NCBI RefSeq assembly: GCF_023065955.2
Contig: NW_026622963.1
Coordinates: forward strand, 8,811,001-8,875,000
Length of the DNA stretch: 64,000 nt
Reading direction: 5' to 3'
Source of the DNA: Ursus arctos
Lineage: Eukaryota > Chordata > Mammalia > Carnivora > Ursidae
The notes beneath the pieces were generated by a model, which saw only the letters and a list, made by a program, of their open reading frames with translations, was not told where the DNA came from and did not search any database. Below, one piece after another: positions 57,725-64,000 of this stretch (the stretch's first letter is position 1; each line of letters opens with the position of its first letter). Position numbers and translations under genes: made by a program.

Positions 57725-58200
57725 AATTTTGATTGTTGCTGCTGTAACAAAATGCCACAAACTTAGTGGCTTAAGACAACTCAAACTTGCTTATAGTTCT
57801 GGCAGTCAGAAGTCTGAACTAGGTCCTAACAGGGCTAAAATCAAGATGTCAGCAGGGCTGCATTCCTTCCGGAGGCTCTAGGGGAGAATGTTTCTTGCCT
57901 GTTCCATCCGGCCTCTAGAGGCTGCCTGAATTCCTTGCCTTTTAATACTACCTTCCATCTTCAAAGCAGTCACTTTCCCTTCTCTGATTCTTCTGCCTCC
58001 CTCTTTCCCTTGTAAGAATACTTATGATTATATTGGGCTCACCTGTATAATCCAGGATACTCACCCATCTCAAGATCCTTAACCTGAATTACCTCTGCAA
58101 AGTCCCCTTTGCCATGTAAAATATATTCACAGGTTCCAGGGATTAGGACATGGAAATCTTTGAGGGACCATTATTCTGCTTACCTGAGTATCTTACCAAT
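57725..58200 (-). mobile_element. MLT1-like MaLR solo LTR, antisense
   Basis: CTGCTGTAACAAAATGCCAC, TTCTGGCAGTCAGAAGTCTG, AAGATGTCAGCAGGGCTGC, CAAGATCCTTAACCTGAATTA and ACAGGTTCCAGGGATTAGGA are the reversed MLT1-type LTR in order. No internal region. Confidence 0.8.
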
Positions 58201-58239
58201 ACTAAATATTCCTATCCATGAACAAAATATCTCTCTCCA

Positions 58240-59940
58240 TATATTTATGTGTTCTTAAATTTCCGTCAATTTTCAGTGTGCAGATCTTTCACTTTGTCAT
58301 ATTTAACCCTAAGTATTTCATATTTGTGATGCTGTTATTAATTTTGATGTTTTTAAAATTTCAACTTCTAATTGTTCTTTACAAGTTTGTACAAATTTAG
58401 TTTTCATTTATTGCTTTTGTATCCTGCAGTCTTTCTAAAATTCATTTACTCTGGGAAAATCAATTGGATTTTCTACATAAATGGTCATGTTGTCTGAATT
58501 AAGATGATTTTACCTCTTTCTTTCTTTTATTTATTTTTCTTGCCTGATTACAATGGTTAGAATCTCCAGGATGACGTTGAATAACTAACGTCGTTGTCTT
58601 GTTCTTCATCTTAGAGAGAAAGCTTTCGGTCTTTCCTACCAACTGTAGGTTTTTCATAGATGCCCTTCGTCAGCTCGAGGAAGTTCCTTCTATTACTGGT
58701 TTGCTGAGTTTTTAAATCAGGAATGGATGTTGGTTTTTGTCAAATGCTTTTTCTATATTTTCTCATTATTGAGGTGATTATATGGTTTTTCTTTTTTAGT
58801 TTATTAACATGGTGAATTATATTCAGTTCAAAATACTTCCTAATTTTTCTTTTAATTTCTTATTTACCCATGGGTTATTTAGAAGTGTATTACTTAGTTT
58901 CAAAATATTGGGTTGTTTTTTTTTTTTTTCAGAAATCTGTCTGTTACGATTTCTAATTTAATTTTAATTTTAAGAGAACTACTTAAACATTTACTAAGAC
59001 TTGTTTTATGGCCCAGAATTTTGTCTATCTTGGTAAATATATGCTCTGTATGTACTTGAGAAGAATGTGTATTTTGTTGATATTGGGTGAAGTGTTCTAT
59101 AAATGTCAATGAGGTTATGTTGGTTGATACTATCTACTATATATTTACTGATTTTCAATGTGCTTGTTCTATCAGTTATTGAGAGGGGGTATTGCCATCT
59201 CTGACTATAATTGTGGATTTGTCTATTTCCTCCTATGGTTCTATCAATTATTGCTTTATGCATTTTTAAGCTCTGTCATTGGGGACATAAATGTTTAGGA
59301 TCATTATGTCTCTTGATTAACCTACCCCTTTATCACTATGAAATGATCTTCTTCATACCTTTTGATACTCTTGCCTAATGTTAATATAGATACTCCAACG
59401 TTCTTTTGACTAGTATTCGCATGGTATATATTTTTCCCACTCTTTTGGGTTTTTTTTTTTGTTTTTTGTTTTTTAAAGATTTTACTTATTTATTCGATAG
59501 AGATAGAGACAGCCAGCGAGAGAGGGAACACAAGCAGGGGGAGTGGGAGAGGAAGAAGCAGGCTCATAGCGGAGGAGCCTGATGTGGGGCTCGATCCCAC
59601 AACGCCGGGATCACGCCCTGAGCCAAAGGCAGACGCTTAACCGCTGTGCCACCCAGGCGCCCTTACCACTCTTTTGTTTTTAACCTGTTCATATTTTTAT
59701 ATTTAAAATGCATTTCTTATAGACAGCATATAGTCACACCTTATCTTTTTGTCCTGTTGTCAGATTGCCTTTTATTGGGGGTATAAGCCATTTACACTTA
59801 ATGCAATCATTGATAGGGTTGGGCATAAGTCTATAATCTTACTATTTGTTTTGTATTTATCCCATCTGTTCTTTGTTCCCTATTTATTCTTATTTTGCCT
59901 TTCAGATTAAGTGAGTATTGTTTATAATCCCATTTATCAA
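58240..59940 (-). mobile_element. L1 ORF2 segment, antisense, with a nested SINE
   Basis: GTCGTTGTCTTGTTCTTCATC, TGTTGGTTTTTGTCAAATGC, ACCCATGGGTTATTTAGAAG and GAAGAATGTGTATTTTGTTG are reversed internal L1 ORF2. Frames are broken. Confidence 0.85.
59448..59665 (-). mobile_element. CAN-SINE, antisense, young subfamily
   Basis: CAGCCAGCGAGAGAGGGAAC body. Duplication CCACTCTTTTG at 59437-59447 and 59666-59676, perfect. Confidence 0.95.
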
Positions 59941-59959
59941 TTACCTTTTAAAGAAGATA

Positions 59960-61325
59960 GCTAAACAGATAACAAATAAATATAAAGTAACAAAAGTGGA
60001 AAGAACTATGGAGGAAAGCAAAGCTGGAAAAAGGAATAGGAGCGAGCTGGTTTGGGTAATGAGAGGAATTGGTGGCAGGTTTCAGTAGGATGGCCAGGAA
60101 AGGTGTTACCTGAAAAGATGACATTTAAGCAAAGACCTGAAGAAAATGAAGGACTGAGTCATGTGAATGTAAGAGAAAAGAATTTCAGATAAAACAGGAT
60201 TGTAAAAGCCCTGAGGTTTATCATCATGAATTTGCCTCGTGGGTTCAAGGAGCAATAAGGAGGCCATGTAGATGGAGCAGAGTATACAAGGGGGTGATGA
60301 GAGCAGAGGGGCAATGGAGGCTGGGTTGTGGAGTACTTGGCATGAGTTTCTGAATGAGATGCTGGGTTTGAGCTGCAAGGCTTTGAGCTGGAAATGACAT
60401 GACCTAACTTAGGTTTAAAAGGATCACTCTAGCTACTATATTAAGAATAAACTGTGTGGTGAGGGGGAGCAAGAACACAAAGGGAAAGCCAGTGAGGAGG
60501 TTATCATGATAATCCAACCAGAGATGATAACTTAGACCATACCTGTGAGAAATGGTTAGATTCTGAGTATTTTGAAGGTAGACATGAAGGATGTGCTGAT
60601 GGATTGGATATGGGTATGAGGAAAGGAGAGGAGTCAAGAATGATTCCACAGCTGGCCTAAGGAAATAGAAGGATAGAAGCATATTTTCTGATGTGGAAAC
60701 TATGGGAGTCACATGATAGGTGCTTTGTATTGGGAAAGGCAGTCTTGTGCGTACAGCCTTTCAGCCCCTCTTGGGGCTGAAGCTCAGAACACTTCCTTTA
60801 CCAAGAGATAGAGTCTTCACAGCCTATGCTCCTTTGTTCTGCTTATGTATCATAAGGCACCTGGCCAGACCCATCGCTGTATCTGTCCATTGTGGGAGGG
60901 AATGGGATCCTTCTGCTGCAGCACAAGATGGGGGAGCACAGGCCAACTGCTCTGTGTGGTTGCCAAGAGGGACCTGCTCTCTCCCGTGCAGGGGCAACTG
61001 ACCCCCACTACTGATGCCAATCTTGTAAAGTGCTGTTCCATTCAGTGATTGACTGTGTTGTGTTTTCCACAGTGATTCCAGTACCAAGATGCAGTGGGCA
61101 GAAATGTTTGGATTTCTACTTCTGGTGATAGGCAACAGATTTCACTTGCTAGAGACTTTATAAATATTGAATGAATAAATGGATGAATGGGAAGGTTTGG
61201 ACTTCAAGTTAGGGGCTGTTAATTTTGAAATGACTACTGGGCCTTTAAGTGGAGATCATGAGTGGGCAATTAGATGTAGCAGTTTGGAGAGCAGGGAAGT
61301 CTGCTGGGATTCTCACGGAAGTCAT
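59960..61325 (-). mobile_element. L2 LINE with ORF2 remnant, antisense, interrupted
   Basis: The minus strand of 60404-60712 encodes the conserved L2 tail including LDYHDNLLTGFP and ARVILLNL. 60106-60378 continues it. L2 sequence resumes at about 61193-61325 (GGTTTGGACTTCAAGTTAGG reversed), so 60708-61186 is an insertion or rearrangement within the element. Confidence 0.8.
60708..61186. mobile_element. Unassigned insertion inside the L2, possibly an LTR
   Basis: A 0.48-kb G+C-richer block flanked by ATGGGA at 60702-60707 and 61187-61192, a weak 6-bp duplication. The last part (61130-61185) ends like an old repeat (GAATGAATAAATGGATGA). Family not recognised. Confidence 0.35.
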
Positions 61326-61329
61326 TAGT

Positions 61330-61846
61330 TACCACCTGAAAAAATTATAAAACAATTTGGAAAGAATTGGTGTCTCCATAGTGAGTGTTTCTAGCCAACA
61401 AAAGACATATATAAAAATGTTCATAACAGCATTGTTTGTGGTCAACCTTAACTGGAAAACAATATTCATCAACAAAAGAATGAAATAGTAACTTGTGGTG
61501 TCATCATAGAATGGTATTGAGAATGAATGAACTTAGGTACGTGCAACAACACTGATGAAGCCAGACAGAAAATAACTCTTTCTGTATGATTCCATTCATA
61601 CAAATAAAGCTAAACTATGGTGTTAGAAATAAGACTGCCTTAGGGGGAGGAGGGAGCAGGTAGTGATTGGGAGACAGCACTAGGGTACCTTCTGGAAGGC
61701 TGGCACTGTTTTCTGTTTCTTCACCTGGGTGGTGATTATCATGAGATTGTTTTATCATCATTCATTGAGTTGTGCATTTAAGTGTCGGATACTTTTTGGG
61801 ATCTTTTTGGGATATATATTACATTTCTAAAAAAAAAAAAAAAAAC
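61330..61846 (+). mobile_element. L1 3' end with poly-A, sense
   Basis: ATATATAAAAATGTTCATAAC, CACTGATGAAGCCAGACAG, the GGGAGGAGGGAGCAGG part, and a terminal A run at 61829-61846. Confidence 0.8.
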
Positions 61847-61849
61847 CAA

Positions 61850-62455
61850 AACTGTCATGTTAACATATTGCCTCCCAAAGAATTTGTTAACCAGGCTCCA
61901 GTTTTGAAAGCTGTGCTTGACTCCTAGCTATCCTTGTGATTTCAAGTGGTCATGAAGCATTCATGATAATCCATTTAAACTGTGGTGGGAAGAATATCAT
62001 ACAAATAACCGAGTTCCTAATAACTGGAAAAGAGGCAGAGTAATAACCACCGAAGTGCAGAGTTTAGCATACCTTCCTTGACATTTAAAATACCATTTGG
62101 TTTTTTTAAGTTTGGAATTTAAAGTGAATTAGAGAAAACTCAGTAGGAAATCTTAAGTTTAAATATAGCATTAAAGCTGTAAACCCCACATATGAAACTA
62201 TGAAAACATTATTTCTCAGAAGAATGTAGTAACCTTATAAAGATATACTTGAGTTAGGTGTGTGTTCATTGTTTTGAGCTTTGAGCATTGAGATGAATCC
62301 ATAATTTCGTTTTGTTATTTATACAAGGATGTTTACCTTTCAGTATATTAAAGCCACCTATATATACAGGGTAGTCCCTTAAGACCCAAATCCTACTCTT
62401 CCAAATCTATCAGTCATGTCCTCCTTGATATTTTGATTTCATTGCCTCAACTCCC
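61850..62455. other. Single-copy intronic sequence
   Basis: AT-rich, no exon or repeat recognised. Confidence 0.35.
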
Positions 62456-62459
62456 CACT

Positions 62460-62770
62460 GAAACTATAGGCCAAATATAACAAGATAAAATATAATGAGA
62501 GTAAATGCAAGGTCTTACAATTAGGTTCAGATAAAGAATGTGAAAGTATGATTTACCAACATAAGTGATGAAGTTTCAGGAGGTTTTACTGATATGAGAT
62601 CATTCTTCATATGGGACTACTCCCTCAAAAGATTAATGTGATTATAGGTTATGTTATTGCAAGTAATGGGAAATAGACCACACCCAGCACATTATGGTCA
62701 GTTTGGGACACCATATTTTAAGAGGGACATTGACAAATTAAAGCTCATCCAAAGAAGAAAGCACCAGGTT
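62460..62770 (+). mobile_element. L3/CR1-type LINE fragment, sense
   Basis: The + strand around 62675-62765 encodes 'RPHPAHYGQFGTPYFKRDID', recognisable as the conserved C-terminal tail of CR1/L3 reverse-transcriptase proteins. Upstream nucleotide sequence fits as well. One of the oldest transposons in the window. Confidence 0.65.
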
Positions 62771-62799
62771 TTGAGATGTTGTAAAAATGGATTTATATG

Positions 62800-62935
62800 A
62801 GTGAAGAAACCAGGACTCTGAAGTCTCACAGCAACCCTGTAAGGCATTGTCCCCATTTTATAGAAAGGAAACAGGCTCCAAGATAATTGATGACTTATTA
62901 AAATGTTACTGAAAAGTGGTTAGCTCAGGGCCCAC
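62800..62935 (-). mobile_element. MIR fragment, antisense
   Basis: CCCATTTTATAGAAAGGAAAC then AGGCTCCAAGATAATTGATG fits the reversed MIR core. Confidence 0.6.
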
Positions 62936-63185
62936 ATCTCTTTATTTTTAAACTAGTATTCTTTTCATTTCAAAATATTTGTTTTAGTAATATTTTTTAA
63001 AAGCTGGCTGTTAGCCCCTATAGAGGAGAAACTTGAAACTGTGAGTGAATGATTATAGATTAAATGGAAGGAAAGGGAACATTCTGAGTAGGAAGATCAG
63101 TGTGAGAAGATATTATACATTTCCTAGTATTACAGAAATGTATTGTCTTATCCACATTTCTCTCACCCTATTTTTCTTTTTCAAG

Positions 63186-63275
63186 GTTTTTGACTCCAAT
63201 GAAGAATCTGGGTATCTTGTTCTCACCATCGTCATATCAGGTCATTTCTTCATTTCCCAAGGACAGACGCTGCTG
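63186..63275 (+). CDS. REC114: REC114 coding exon 2 (start of PH domain, 30 codons)
   Basis: Second coding exon. It is preceded by a pyrimidine-rich acceptor ending in TTTTTCAAG and followed by a near-consensus donor GTAAGT. It is 90 nt long, phase 0 on both sides, and starts VFDSNEESGYLVLTIVISGH, which I recognise as REC114. The alternating hydrophobic run LVLTIVISGHFFI is a beta-strand pair at the beginning of the PH fold that binds TOPOVIBL and ANKRD31 peptides. Residue 77 (codon TCC at 63255-63257) is Ser where I remember Phe in human (HFFIFQ against HFFISQ here). No stop or frameshift is present. Downstream exons are outside the window, so the gene is partial here and its integrity cannot be judged. 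Confidence 0.95.
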
Positions 63276-64000
63276 GTAAGTTTTATGCATATAGTTTAAT
63301 ATGCAAATATATTTCTTTATCTTTGTTGCTTTATGTTAATTTTTGTACCCTCAAACTTCTTTAGGGTCACAGAAATTCATCAGGTTCAACAAATTAAGCA
63401 TTTATCAAATGTTGTGGAGCAGCGGGAAATACAAAAATATACTGAATATTGCCTGGCCGAAAGGGCTTTATCGTTCTGTTTTGGGAGTCAAAGTGGATCA
63501 AAGGATTGAGATTAACCAGTATTATAAAGGATTCTTAACTGGGAAAATTGGGTTGAGACAGGCTAAATTTATAGAGAAATATGTGGAGGGTTTTTCAGAG
63601 AGGGTAAAGAACATAAGCAGAGGGATAGATCTGAGAAAGTAGCTAGAAGAAAACTTGAAGCATGCTATTATTAACTTACATAGTCCTCTATAAAACTAAT
63701 TTTATAAAGGTACATTTGTTCTTTATTCTGAACATACACACACACATATTGTACGAAATTTTTGAAATGAAGAAGTAAATAAGGGAGAAAATAACAGTCA
63801 TTTTGCTTGAAAGTTTAGGTTTGAATTGGTATTTACAAACAAAATGAAAAAACAAGACAACTTCCAGTCAAAGAATTGTAAAAGAAAGAAGTGGAAGGGA
63901 AGAATATTACATCATTTACTTGTGAATAATATTTATATAGACATAATAAATTCATACAAATATTTACTGAATATCAGTGTCGGCATAATTTGTTCACTTA
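63276..64000 (+). other. REC114: REC114 intron 2 (partial)
   Basis: Starts with GTAAGT. AT-rich; a weak L2-like stretch may lie at 63380-63560. No further exon before the window ends. Confidence 0.85.

Larger units (their letters stand above)
43525..63185 (+). other. REC114: REC114 intron 1
   Basis: Intron of 19,661 bp bounded by GTGAGG at the donor and TTTTTCAAG at the acceptor. Phase 0. Most of it is transposon-derived: two antisense L2 blocks with reverse-transcriptase remnants, four antisense L1 segments, five antisense and one sense CAN-SINE, MIR, MER5-like, MLT1-like and L3/CR1 pieces. Single-copy AT-rich sequence remains mainly at 45.45-46.73, 46.92-47.6, 50.78-51.31, 56.3-57.34 and 61.85-62.46 kb. 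I see no further coding exon inside it. Confidence 0.9.

Overview
The window is nuclear DNA of a placental carnivoran, almost certainly an arctoid caniform (bear, panda, seal or mustelid group; a bear is my best guess). The evidence is 17 tRNA-Lys-derived carnivore SINEs (CAN-SINE/SINEC), many of a young subfamily and most with legible target-site duplications, on a background of ordinary mammalian L1, L2, L3/CR1, MIR, MER5-like hAT and ERV-L/MaLR relics. There is no sign of bacterial, viral or plasmid organisation: no operons, no long intact ORFs, no CRISPR array.

One protein-coding gene is recognisable, the 5' part of REC114 on the + strand. Coding exon 1 (43366-43524, 53 codons) sits in a CpG island (about 42985-43685) with three inverted CCAAT boxes just upstream. 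It is joined in phase 0 across a 19.7 kb intron to exon 2 (63186-63275, 30 codons). The remaining exons lie beyond the right edge. REC114 is the PH-domain partner of MEI4 and IHO1, needed for programmed meiotic double-strand breaks. In human 15q24.1 the remembered order is HCN4 - REC114 - NPTN, so positions 1-42.9 kb are probably the HCN4-REC114 intergenic interval. No HCN4 exon is visible.

Layout: 1-7.6 kb is mostly single-copy sequence with MIRs, a polypurine tract and short simple repeats. 7.66-9.37 kb is a three-layer nest (hAT-like element, L1 inside it, solo LTR inside the L1). 10.9-13.7 kb is an antisense L1 carrying three SINEs. 17.2-18.8 kb is a sense L1 with two SINEs. 20.15-20.48 kb is an AT-rich, homeodomain-site-rich single-copy block that looks like a regulatory element. 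21.7-26.6 kb is a decayed antisense ERV-L provirus interior split by two L1 inserts. 27-42.9 kb is mixed L1/L2/MIR/SINE and single-copy sequence, with one exon-like open segment at 41261-41452. 43.0-43.7 kb is the REC114 promoter and exon 1. 43.8-63.2 kb is intron 1, filled with antisense L2, L1 and SINE copies, including two SINEs inserted one after the other at the same target site near 50.2-50.8 kb.

I do not see a previously undescribed biological system. The points most worth a second look are the overlapping germline-type regulatory motifs at the REC114 start codon, the candidate regulatory block at 20.15-20.48 kb, the exon-like segment at 41.26 kb, and the well-resolved nested or double transposon insertions. 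Repeat family names are from memory of consensus sequences and were not confirmed by a search.
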